A DNA stretch of 64,000 nucleotides from Homarus americanus (lineage: Eukaryota > Arthropoda > Malacostraca > Decapoda > Nephropidae), in contig NW_024726235.1 of NCBI RefSeq assembly GCF_018991925.1, positions 6,709,105 to 6,773,104 of the forward strand, read 5' to 3'. Below the pieces are notes generated by a model. The model was not told the DNA's origin. It did no database searches and saw only the letters and a program-made list of their open reading frames with translations. This document shows positions 11,740 to 22,168 of the stretch, one piece after another. The translations under genes were made by a program, and so were the position numbers. Each line of letters opens with the position of its first letter. Position 1 is the stretch's first letter.

Positions 11740-11911
11740 AGTAATAAAAAGAAAAACATCTCCGATACATAAAGAGACAGCTTGACCGCACTGCAGTCGA
11801 CCATCTTCACTTCCTAACTCTAAAGTTAGGTGCTCATTCACAGATGGGTGCAAACCAGCTACCCTTAGGACAGAAAGTGAGCGTTTTATCCACTCGGCCG
11901 CCGCACTCCCG
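11740..11911 (-). mobile_element. tRNA-derived SINE remnant
   Basis: On the - strand, GGCCGAGTGGATAA (about 11,899-11,886) resembles the polymerase III A box of a class II (Ser/Leu) tRNA, and GGTTTGCACCC (about 11,856-11,846) resembles the B box GGTTCGANTCC with mismatches. A-to-B spacing is short and the acceptor stem cannot be completed, so it is not a functional tRNA gene. A tRNA-headed SINE with an unrelated body extending left is the best reading. Confidence 0.45.
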
Positions 11912-12770
11912 TGATAACAACTCGGAGCGCGAATTTGAATTTTTGTGTTGCATGTAATAGGAAGTGTGAATTTTATCCTGTTGCAAAGTTATGTTTTGAA
12001 GTTTTGAAGGAAACACAGATTTGATCAGATGGTTCTTATATATATAAAGACGAATAGTTCCTTCTTCCTCAAAATAAATTAATAAATAATTTGATAAGCG
12101 AACACTTAATAAGTAAATAAATAACTGAAGTAAATAAATAAATTAATGGTTTATTAGCATTAATAATACGTTTAATTTTAGTTAGTGAATAATTGCCTCG
12201 TTATCAATAGAAAGATACTGTACTGTGGCCTCCGTGCATTTTGGCTCCTAACTGGCGCTGAGTGAACGTATCTAGGTAAGGTATTTTGTCTACGTTATTT
12301 TGGTATTTTCAGTTAGGAGGAAAGTTGATCGTACGAACCTCTGTGAATCTGGTCCCAGGTTGAGCGACGTAAGGTCCAGGGGAAACAAATTATATGTCAT
12401 TATAGATAAATAGTAAATGCTGAGGAACCGATTGAAAAATAAAATACGTATTACATAAGATGAGATAATAAGAAAATGGGCGATTACAGATTAATGAAAG
12501 ATCTTAGAAGGTGAGATAATAAAGAAAATAAACAGACTATAATAAACTGAAAAATAATAATATTAGACAACTACAGTAAAGGGAAACTAAACGAATAAAA
12601 TTAAGAGAAAAATACAATAAATCATAAAACAATACAAGGAGACAATAAATTTAAAGTAAACTAAACAAACAGTATTAAGAGAAAGAGAATAGAAATATAA
12701 TTGAAGCCATAGAATTAAAAAAAAAAGATAAATAAAAAAACGCAATAGTAGGAAGAGTCTTGCAATCACA
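11912..12770. other. AT-rich intergenic stretch
   Basis: Rich in AATAAATAA-like motifs, with no gene recognised. Confidence 0.5.
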
Positions 12771-12950
12771 GATGGCCCGCCGCGGGATCCCCCAACTGGG
12801 TGGCGGCGGCGGGCGGCTGTGTGGTGATGGCCGGTCGTCGCCTTCAGAAGGACGCTGTTTGCGAAATTGTAAGCACCCACCCACCCACTCTCCCTCCCTC
12901 CCTCCCTCCCTCCCTCCCTCCCGCCACCGCCGCACCTCCCCATATTCCAC
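12771..12950. other. GC-rich patch with (CCCT)n
   Basis: CpG-rich segment at 12,775-12,850 (GGTGGCGGCGGCGGGCGG) followed by a CCCT repeat at about 12,890-12,922. A transcription start is possible but not supported by any adjoining coding exon. Confidence 0.35.
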
Positions 12951-13149
12951 AGTCATGACTTACTCACCTTCAAACTATTTTGACCCATCGCTTCTTCATC
13001 GAATCGCCTCGTTAACATTCGCTTCACAACCAGGCGTCGACTTGAGTCATCCTCCTCCACCCGCCACATCCGTTAGTTTGGTATGTCTTCAGTGGGTTAT
13101 CTTTAAAATTAATAGACCCAACCCATTTCCTCACACCCCGTATTGCTAA

Positions 13150-13300
13150 CTTCCTTATTACTCACTTCCCCAGCTTAATACTCACTTCCCCAGCTTATTA
13201 CTCACTTCCCAACTTATTACTCATTTAACCAGCTTACTACTCATATCCCTACCACTGTACTGACTTCTACAGCTTAATACTATCTTCCCCAGCTTGTAAT
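13150..13300. repeat. About 20-bp tandem repeat
   Basis: Five to six imperfect units of TTATTACTCACTTCCCCAGC, the last ones diverged. Confidence 0.65.
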
Positions 13301-13488
13301 AACAACCATATTTAACTTCAGGATTAAGGCACATAATTTTCCTCGTCGCGTCTTGCACTTAATCATGCATCACTGTAAATTTACCTCATGCATCAACCTG
13401 AATATTTCCATGGCTGATGACCTCTGATGTCATCGTGAACGTCCATTTTTGTCAATAATGAATTAGTTGGATGTGGCGTGATCTTGGT

Positions 13489-13622
<134 letters not shown>

Positions 13623-13869
13623 GCATTTGCATATACACATATATCTACTTAGATACTGTACATCCGGGAGTCATTTGACAGGTGAAGCCAACTCAGGTGA
13701 TGGTGAGGTGCATGGACGGTGTTTGTGTGCATGTTGGAGCCACATCTCCCACCCCACGCCTGTATCAAACTATTCCACACTCACACCAGACCGCTCTGTG
13801 CCCACATTTTCTACCCTATACCCCATATCAGACCTCTCTACTGATAAACATTTACCTTGCCTTATTTTC

Positions 13870-14175
13870 CTAATGGTCACCCACTGGAGGTGGCCATGCC
13901 GAGGAAAGGAGGCCATTGGCCTGTGTAGGATCCTTCTTTTGTTCTTAATAATTTTGTCAAGGGCTGTTTTGATGTCCAGTACTATTCACGATTCCACAGA
14001 TTGGGCTGGTAGACCGTTCCATAGATCTACCATTCTCTGGGTGAAGCATTTCCTTATGTTAGTTGCATGATAACTTAGCGAGCTGGTAGTTACGCCTTCT
14101 TGTGTTGGTGGTGCGGGACATTACAAAGAAATGGTCCGGGTTCACCTTTTCCATTCCCTTCAGGATGGAAAACGT
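13870..14175 (-). mobile_element. CR1/L2-like LINE, C-terminal RT remnant
   Basis: On the - strand, from about 14,133 downward, the frame reads DHFFVMSRTTNTRRRNYQLA, then after a frameshift RKCFTQRMVDLWNGLPAQ. This pattern (a basic stretch, then an F..R.V..WN.LP motif) is the usual extreme C-terminus of the ORF2 of CR1/L2-type retrotransposons. The copy is short, frameshifted and contains stops, so it is a dead 3' fragment. Confidence 0.5.
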
Positions 14176-15285
14176 TGCTAAAACGTCCTAATTCAGATTT
14201 AGTTTTAGAGAGTCGCTGGGTCAGAACGACAAGGTCATTAGTAACAGTGATGGAATTTATTGTAATAATGTAACTCTGGATATACAGGTCCAAAAGACGG
14301 GTGTGTGGCTGTCGACGATCGTCTCCGTGGGTGGTGGCGTCAGTCAACTCCACATCGCCAGTCCCAATTGGCATACTGAGGAAAGTTTTTGTCCATCCTA
14401 TGTCATTCAAGCCCTTGCTGATACAGCTTATGACCAGTTGCTTGTCCTCCCCTTGTGTAAGTCCCCGCTTGTGTTTTAAGGTGGTAGTGGACATCATAGT
14501 GTCCAACCGACATATGAAACAACACTGCTTCTTTCTTCATACTTTTGCCAATTTGACATCCACATTTTCTCGGTGGATGACACCTACCTATTTGTCTATT
14601 TTTCGAGGTTCTTAACCTGTTTAAGACATCGAAAAAAGATCTCCCGGAAAGTTTATTATGGGTTGTACAGTCCACAACAACATAATTTTTCAGTCATATT
14701 TATGTCAAGAAAAGCAGCCGCCGCCTCGTGCACCTCGACCTCAGTGTTTCCCGGATTTCCAGCAGGACTGAGGCGACCAGTGTGGTGGTGTTCTCCCAAC
14801 GTGAACACAGCTACGGGCATGACGTCATTACCAGATTTCCCACACCGAGGCGACTTTACAATTATATTTATTGCAATTCTGAGTGATAGAGACACTATTT
14901 ATGGATGAAATGTAAAGAAAATTGATATGTAAATCTTCTATATGATACAACAACCGATTTTAGGCATTTTGAGTTTCTTTGACAGTTAGTAATGATTCCC
15001 GTCTACAGTAGACGAAAGTGACAAGCAACGAAATGTCTATTAAACGCACGAGCCAAAGAGAGAAGAGACAGAAGACAGAAGTGTGGCAACAACTACTGAA
15101 TCTTGTGGTTTTGTGTGTGTGACCTTCCTACTAGTTATGAAGATTAGTATTATTGTCGATTTGAATCCATTATACTGTATGTCGGGGTTTTTTCTGGTAT
15201 CGTAGCCGTCATGATGGAAATGGACGACGGGACTGTTGTTAATAATTACCCACTTCCTTGTAACGCGTGGTATTTTTGTCTCCTG
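14176..15285. other. Intergenic stretch, probable repeat debris
   Basis: Several frames of about 100 codons occur on both strands between 14,180 and 14,910 but none has recognisable motifs. The left part may be further LINE sequence. Confidence 0.35.
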
Positions 15286-15289
15286 TGAC

Positions 15290-15672
15290 GAACGATATTG
15301 TTTTGTTTCTTTTCTTGTGACGTTCGATATTTTGTTTACTTCCTTGTGACGTACGATATTTTGTTTACTTCCTTGTGGCGTACGATATTTTGTTTACTTC
15401 CTTGTGACGTACGATATTTTGTTTACTTCCTTGTGACGTACGATATTTTGTTTACTTCCTTGTGACGTACGATATTTTGTTTACTTCCTTGTGGCGTACG
15501 ATATTTTGTTTACTTGTGACGTACGATATTTTGTTTACTTCCTTGTGACGTACGATATTTTGTTTACTTCCTTGTGACGTACGATATTTTGTTTACTTGT
15601 GGCGTACGATATTTTGTTTACGTCCTTGTGAGGTACAATATTTTGTTTACTTCATTGTGACGTACGATATTA
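15290..15672. repeat. 29-bp tandem array with CRE-like core
   Basis: About 13 units with the shared core GTGACGTACGATATTTTGTT and spacer TACTTCCTT. Most units are 29 bp; at about 15,511 and 15,594 shorter 25-bp units lack the CCTT of the spacer. Each unit contains TGACGTAC, which resembles a half or imperfect CRE site, and the palindrome CGTACG. Edge units are diverged. Confidence 0.9.
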
Positions 15673-16260
15673 CTTGCCTCACTCCATCTGGTGTACGCTA
15701 TTGTGTATGCTGGGATTCCTCCTCTCTAACATAACAATCACATGTCACTGTTTTCATTTTTTGACCAATCGTTATTATGAAACTTGCTCAAAACCCTAAG
15801 ATTTTTTTAGAGACAGAAGCCAGGCCACATGTTTCGGCCCACTTCCACTCGTAATTTGATAAAGATAAAAATTAGCAAAAAATAATTACGTAGAGACGCA
15901 TCACACACACCAACGTAAAATTAAAATTGGAAATTGTTTATTTTAATTGACAGATCAAAGCCAAGGATTGTGCACAAATTATGATTTGTGCAACTGCCAT
16001 TTTTTTGTTTTTTACCTTCGCTAATTGAGACACGGCTCCGTACAGATATATATATTTTTTTTATAATCCCAGGTAATAGATCCAGAGGTTTAGAAATGGT
16101 GCTATTTTTCGATTGTGCAGAGGCTCTAAGTCACAAATAATGACGGGAAGGTAATACGGTAAATAAGATAAATATTACATAGCCTACGATTGTCGGCGGC
16201 GTTTTTCATTTCTAATTTGCAGTTTTTAATGTAGTGCTTACAACTCCTTCCTCAAAACGT
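15673..16260. other. Intergenic stretch, nothing recognised
   Basis: AT-rich, with no coding frame or repeat unit identified. Confidence 0.5.
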
Positions 16261-16261
16261 T

Positions 16262-16280
16262 ACACACACACACACACACA

Positions 16281-16371
<91 letters not shown>
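16262..16371. repeat. (CA)n(TA)n microsatellite
   Basis: A short CA run followed by about 90 bases of TA. Confidence 0.95.
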
Positions 16372-16373
<2 letters not shown>

Positions 16374-17063
16374 ACTGGCGCATGTGGTCAAGCAAGTGTA
16401 CACTTAAGAAACATTTTACGTTAGCAGTCACATATATCAGGCAGGGAGGACTGAGAAGGTAAATAATGTGAGGCGCACCTGGGCACTGCCTGCCTCATAC
16501 TGCCCCACTCCAGCCCATGCCCTGCTCCGCCCCACACTGCCTCACCACCCACACCCTCTCCCTGCCGCCCCACCCACCACGCTCACAGGTAGCTACATGT
16601 AAATACACTATTATCTAGATGGGGTGGGTGGACATAGTGGGTGGCAGGGGTGTGTGTTGGCCAAGGGGTGGAGAGGGGGACTGAGGGTGGGGGTGGGCAG
16701 GGGAGTGGGACGGTAGCCAGGTGGGGGCGGCGGATTAGTGGCTCAGCGGGACACCTCACACACCCACGATGGCTTGTGTGTCCTGCCCAGTGTATGACAC
16801 ATGCAGGTGACTCCCGCCCTCCTGCCACTCCCTGCAAGCACGTTCCCCCTCATCCCACCCCCTGTGTGCATAAAGCCTTCATTCTTCCTCTTTTGCTAGT
16901 TTAATTCTTCTTCTTTCATCTGATCAAACACTGTCAGGCCAGCCAGTGTCAGTAAAGTTATATTCTCTTAATTATATTACTGGTTATTTACAAGAAACAC
17001 TGAATAAAAAAATAGTTAATAATAAGGGAGTGAAAGTAAGAATATGTTACAGTGAATCTTGGG

Positions 17064-17300
17064 TGCTACTACAGTATGCGGTCCACCGAGCTGGAGGTGG
17101 TCTATTGGGATATTTACATCGTAGCGTTAAATTAGGTTAGGTTAGGTTAATGTAGTTTAGGTTAGGCTAAGTTAAGTTCGATTAGGTTAATGGATGCTAC
17201 AGTGTAAATAAATATCCCGGTAGACCAATTCCAGCTCGGTAGACCGCCAACTACAGTACAGTATAGTGTAAATATCCTGGTAGACCGCATTCTGTAATAG
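17064..17300. repeat. Fold-back repeat with TTAGG-type loop
   Basis: The left arm at 17,064-17,125 (GCTACTACAGTATGCGGTCC onward) is the imperfect reverse complement of the right arm at 17,196-17,258. Both contain GGTCTA, GGGATATTTA and GTAGC blocks. The loop holds TTAGGTTAGGTTAGGTTAA and further diverged units. A third partial arm follows at 17,262-17,300. No coding capacity. It resembles a hairpin MITE or fold-back element. Confidence 0.65.
17132..17190. repeat. Degenerate (TTAGG)n tract
   Basis: Three perfect TTAGG units followed by diverged units (TTTAGG, TTAGGC, TTAAG). TTAGG is the usual arthropod telomere unit, but this tract is short, internal and imperfect. Similar short tracts occur at about 28,797-28,812 (CCTAA sense) and 33,250-33,290. 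Confidence 0.6.
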
Positions 17301-17457
17301 CACCGAATATTGAGTATGTGGTATTTGAAAACCCTTACAGTACATGTTTTTCACTTTATATAACACATTTTACAAATACTACAGTAAAGTGCAAATATGA
17401 CTTGAAGGATATTATCGTTGTTACGGTAATATTACTATTACTGTACTTTTATTCTCT

Positions 17458-17795
17458 TTGCCAGTGGTCGGCTCGTTAGTCGGTTTTTTTTTTACGGGAA
17501 TTAGCCAACCCGGGCACAGGTCAAACGACCCACAACGGAGCCTGGGGGGCGAAAAAAAAGAACGGAAAGAAATTGAAAATATAGAAAAAAGGTTATACTG
17601 TATTAATCTACACCACGAAGATGCCGGAAAACCAGCTTTTTAAAGTGAGACAGATTGTAAGAGCATGGAAACACAGAAGAAGGCAAAGCATTCCACAGTT
17701 TGGCTGTGTGAGGAAAGAAGGAGGTACTATAACGGGTTATTCTCGTGTGACAGATATCCACAGAGAAATGGTGGGCACCGCGGGCAAGACGGGTT
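17458..17795 (-). mobile_element. Non-LTR retrotransposon 3' end (family with GCCCCCCAGG tail), copy A
   Basis: On the - strand the end of an RT-type ORF is readable (HHFSVDICHTRITRYSTSFF, then [11 protein letters not shown]), followed by a stop, a short UTR, the conserved block CGCCCCCCAGGC..CCGTTGTGGGTCG, and an A tail (T run at 17,484-17,493 on +). The same protein end and tail occur at 29,487-29,965. The tail alone recurs at 33,627 and 41,183. The family is CR1/RTE-like but I cannot name the clade. The first 25 bases resemble the end of the CR1-like LINE at 21,838. Confidence 0.6.
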
Positions 17796-17799
17796 AGGC

Positions 17800-18615
17800 G
17801 GTCGGTCACAATTTTATTATATTTCCAGCCACTACGACAGTGAAATGTATTTTAATAGCACACTTAACACAAGCTGAGACGACCATAAACGACCGAGTGC
17901 GTTAGCCTATAGTATTGTTACGACCCTCCTCCTTTCACCACTTACCCAGCTTCCACCACTGGTTACCAGCGGCCAGGGTCGTATGTACAGAAGCAGTAGA
18001 TATCTCACAAGAGTTATCGAATTACCACTGGCTGTCCGGCCAGTCTCCGGTAATTCCCCGACGATCCGTATCAGTGTACAGACAAACAACAGGCAGGTAG
18101 AATTCCACCAGGTCACAGAAACACTTTTGTGCACTGTTGTCTTCTTTAATAAACAATAATCCTTCACAACACTGTTAACAGGGTAATGTCTTCACAGCTT
18201 AACTCCACACTCCAAATATATAATCAGTACACTACCAGTTTACAATTCCTTAGTCTTCTCACTTTATATTAGTCACAACAATTCCATCATACTTGCACAA
18301 CAATTGTCTTCAGTTGTTCTGCTACGCTTAGTCTTTACACTAGGAATAGAAGCGGGCGACTAACTGCCCTAGGCCTAGGCAGCTCACGTCAGCTTATACA
18401 GTATACGGTTCGTCAGACCCGCCTGGAGAATTCTAGAATGATATAGGCTCACAATTAGAGGTAAATCAGAACAAAAATGTTGCAATACATTCTAGAATAT
18501 TCTTATATAATTAATACATCAATATCATCAATATATACACAAAATTTTTATTAAATTTACCTAAAATAGCTGTTGTATGGGACAGAAAACAATCAAAACA
18601 CCTAGTTTACAAGAT
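17800..18615. other. Unassigned stretch, possible LTR remnant
   Basis: No coding frame. GTTACGACCCTCC at about 17,917 resembles the GGGTCGTAAC ends of some Gypsy LTRs when read on the - strand, but no second end or target duplication was found. Confidence 0.25.
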
Positions 18616-18819
18616 TATATTACGATATTATGCCTCGGCATAACAGGCATAACAACGAGGATGAAGGAAGAAACGAGACAAGGAAAGCCAGTGTCTGGCG
18701 AAAACTCAGGTGAATGAAAGGTTGTGAGGAAAGGGACGACCAAACTGGTGGTGAGAAAAGACACCAAGGATACGACAACAACAGCTAAGTGTACCAACTC
18801 TTTCAGTCCTTTGATGGAC

Positions 18820-19391
18820 GAATTGGATGTTAGCATAGTCAGAGACAAGGCTGACAAGGAAGGTACGAAAACCGTAATTGTTGACGATTCCCAGGTACGG
18901 TACCTGGACAGAGCTTTTTGTGGTAAAAACAAAAATAGGATGAGGGTGTGTTTGCCAGGATCTGGGGTGGGGGATATAGTTGACAGGATGGACAATATCT
19001 TGTCTGGTAATGGGAACAAACCCATTATCTGCCTTAGTGCAGGAGGCAATGATATTGGACGGTGTAGGAGTGAGGAGCTTTTTGATAAGTTCAAGGCAGC
19101 TATAGAACGTAACGTATTAGGTCGAAGGGAGGGATCCCAATCATATGTGGTGTCCTGCCTAGAAGGAGAGTTGGCAATGTATGGTTGTCAAGGGCAGTTG
19201 GTGTCAACGGCCATCTTGACAGATATTGCAAGTCAATATCAGTCCCATTTATTGACAACTGGGACAATTTCTACGGCAGAAGGGACCTTTATGCTAGGGA
19301 TGGGGTGCATCTGTCTAGGGATGGGGTGGCAACCCTGGCTGGTTCTCTCGAGAGGGCAGTTCAAATGATGTTGAAGTCTTTAAATTGCTAG
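18820..19391 (+). pseudogene. LINE ORF1, SGNH hydrolase-like
   Basis: The protein is readable in two frames joined by a frameshift near 19,150-19,185. Block I reads VDDSQVRYLD, where family members usually have GDS; block III is intact as GGNDI; the distal catalytic block reads DGVHLSRDGV near the C-terminus, giving the Asp and His of the triad. SGNH domains are known in the first ORF of CR1-type LINEs, where they may act as lipid esterases or in RNA handling. The Gly-to-Asp change in block I and the frameshift indicate loss of function. Confidence 0.65.
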
Positions 19392-19547
19392 AACATATGA
19401 GCAAGGGGGTGGAAGAGACTGCAGTGGGAGCATGTAAACAAAAGTGAAAGGTTACAGGGAAATAGTGCAAGGAATTATAACAAAATTAAATTAGGCAGGG
19501 AGTTAAAACCTAAACATGACAAAGAGAGGACTCAGAACACGACTAAC

Positions 19548-20155
19548 TTAAATGTCTACTACGCAAACAGTAGAAGTATGAGAAACAAAATGGATGAAAT
19601 CAGGGCGTTGGTATGTACCGAAAAAATCGATATAATAGTATTCACTGAAACATGGATAAACCTAGATTCATGTGAGTTACCTGTCGAATACCAAATTGAA
19701 GGTTACAAATTATTCCATACCAATAGGCAGATTAGGAAAGGAGGCGGAGTAGCAATCTATGTCAGGGATAATCTGAAGTGTGAAATAAATAAGGAAATAA
19801 AAACTGAGCAGAATACAGAAACAATTTGGATAGAACTAATCGATGGTAGGGAAAAATTAATCACAGGAGTAATATATAGACCTCCTAATCTTGATAGAGT
19901 TAATGAGCGACTTATTTGGGATGAAATGCGCATGGCTTCCATACACAACAAAGTCTGTATAGTAGGCGACTTTAACCTTGGCCAAATAGATTGGACTGAC
20001 CTTACGGGTCAGAGTCAGAGGATTTTCTTGAAACAATCCAGGACTGTTTCCTAAGCCAACATATAACTGAACCCACCCTGGGTAATAATATACTCGATTT
20101 AGTTCTGTCAAACAGAGAATATCTCATTAGCAATGTCGAGGTAGGGGACGAACAG
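19548..20155 (+). pseudogene. LINE ORF2 endonuclease domain
   Basis: The frame begins NVYYANSRSMRNKMDEI and contains the APE-type motifs FTETWI, GGGVAIYVRD, GVIYRPP and GDFNLGQIDW. A frameshift at about 20,035 moves the rest (TEPTLGNNILDLVLSN) into another frame. These are the expected blocks of the exonuclease/endonuclease/phosphatase domain that nicks target DNA for target-primed reverse transcription. Sequence between 20,160 and 20,780 is heavily decayed linker. Confidence 0.75.
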
Positions 20156-20789
20156 CGATCACAAAGAAATAAGATTCCAATTAGAATTTTAGGGCAGCCG
20201 CAAGGAAAATTCCACTGAAGTCCCAGATTTCAGAAGGGCAAACTTTGATAGTTTGAAGAGGCAGCTGAGAGAAGGGGTATAACGCTTGGGGGTGAATTAC
20301 ATGACCTCACATGAGGTGACCTCACACAATGTACCCACAGAGGGTGACCTCACCTTACCTGGAGACCTGAGACCTGACGGTTGAGAATAACCTGATAATG
20401 AGATCTGATGTTGACGAGTTCCACAACAACTTAAATAATGAGTCACTTAATGCACAAAGGCAGAACATACCATACAGAAAACTCAGATCAAACAACAATG
20501 ACCCTAAATAGATAAATAATTATTTAAAGAATATTACTGTATTGGACAAAGGAATGCTATAGGTAGTAGACTAAATCGTGGTGAAGTTTACCTCTGAGAT
20601 TATTATAAAGTATTGGCCGGTATGGTTAAGACTGAGATAAGAAAAGCAAAGAGGAATAATGAACTGAAGGTAGCAAGGGAGGCGAAGTCAAACCCCAAGG
20701 GATTCTATCAAATGTATCAAACTAAAACACAATAAAAGGTTGGACCAATACAGTCAGATACCGGCGAGCTAACTGATAACGACGGAGAA

Positions 20790-21830
20790 ATGAGCAATAA
20801 TCTGAATAAATATTTTTCAACAGTTTTCACCACCGAAAATTTAAACATGATACCTGAGGCACAGACTCTATACAGAGATAGTGAAGAAAATAAATTAAGC
20901 AAGATAGTAGTGACTAGTAACGATGTTAGTAAGCAAATAGACAAACTAAAACCTAATAAGTTACCAGGATCCGATGAGATATTTGCCAGAGTATTAAAGG
21001 AATGTAAAGAAGAGCTGAGTATGCCCTCAGCAAAGTTGTTTAACATGTCCCTAAAAACGGGTGTAGTACCAGAATCCTGGAGGATAGCGAATGTAATATC
21101 GATTTCCAAGAAGGGAGATAGATCACTATCCTCTAACTACCGTCCAATCAGTTTAACATCAATTGTAGGCAAATTAATGGAAGCAGTCATTTCAAACTCT
21201 ATTCGAAATCAACTTGAGAAGCACAAGTTGATCAATGATTCCCATCATGGCTTCATGTGTGGGCGTTCATGTCTAACTAATCTATTAACATTCTTTTCAT
21301 CTGTTTTCGAATCAGTGGACGAGGGGCACAATTATGATGTGGTATATCTCGACTTTAGCAAAGTCTTCGACAGAGTCCCCCGCGAAAGACTAATAAGAAA
21401 AGTGGAGGTTCATGGCATTAAAGGAGATATTCTAAAATGGATTAGGGCGTGGTTACAGGGCCGGAAACAGCGAGTGAGTATTGACGGCACTAAATCCGAT
21501 TGGAGCAACGTCACTAGTGGAGTTCTCCAAGGCTCAGTACTTGGACCATTATTATTTATTATATACATAAACGACATAGATATCGGCATAGACAGCAACA
21601 TAAGTAAATTTGCTGACCACACTAAAATAGGGCGTGTGATTAAATCTGATGAGGACTCCGCAAAACTACAGGAAGATCAAAACAAATTTTTCGAATAGTC
21701 TGAAAAATGACAGATGAAATTCAATGTGGACAAATGTAAAGTACTCAATATAGGAGATGTAAACAGGGAAACCAGATACCAGATGAACAACGATGTTATT
21801 GAGAAATCCGACTGTGAGAAAGATTTATGA
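20790..21830 (+). pseudogene. LINE ORF2 reverse transcriptase domain
   Basis: Recognisable RT blocks in order: [84 protein letters not shown] and the catalytic block, which reads FADH (21,609-21,620) rather than FADD. Loss of the second catalytic aspartate would abolish polymerisation. An in-frame TAG at 21,696 ends the frame; sequence like KMKFNVDKCKVLNIG continues after it. The RNA-binding and C-terminal region is cut off by the adjoining element. Confidence 0.85.
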
Positions 21831-22168
21831 GTAATACTTTTATCCTCTTCGCCACTGATCGGCTTGTTAGCCGCTTGGGCGATCGGTCACGTCTCTGATT
21901 ACTTTTCCTTTTCATTTATCTTCTTCACCAAAAGATCGGCTCGCTAGCCGCCTGGGCAATCGGTCACGTCTCTGTCACGCACTGTTGGCAAATACTGGGC
22001 ATGCACCGGTTCCTGAATGTACTTGAACCCGCTCCAGTGTTGGTCAAGTCTGGTCTTGAAAGAGCTCACACTCGGTGCCGTCACAACACTCTCTGGTAGA
22101 TTGTTCCAAGAGTTTACAACCCTCACTCCGAAAAAGTTTGCCCTCACAGTTTTCTGGACTTGCCGCTT

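Larger units (their letters stand above)
18620..21836 (+). mobile_element. CR1-like LINE with SGNH-type ORF1, degenerate
   Basis: An ORF1 with GDSL/SGNH hydrolase features, an apurinic-type endonuclease and a reverse transcriptase follow in order on the + strand, as in the CR1 group of LINEs. Every ORF is broken by frameshifts or stops, and the RT active site is changed, so the copy is dead. Its 3' part is missing: the sequence changes at about 21,837 into the 3' end of a second, opposite-strand LINE. The 5' boundary is approximate. Confidence 0.75.

Noticed and set aside
11830..11911. Functional tRNA-Ser or tRNA-Leu gene
   Set aside because: A and B box mismatches and no acceptor or anticodon stem could be paired.
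14301..14908. Several frames of about 100 codons on both strands
   Set aside because: Overlap one another in opposite strands with no motif; most likely repeat debris.
17132..17190. True telomere
   Set aside because: Only three perfect TTAGG units, internal, degenerate and lying inside a fold-back repeat.
17900..18560. Solo Gypsy LTR on the - strand
   Set aside because: Only one plausible terminus (GGGTCGTAAC) was seen; no second end, target duplication or clear TATA/polyA layout.
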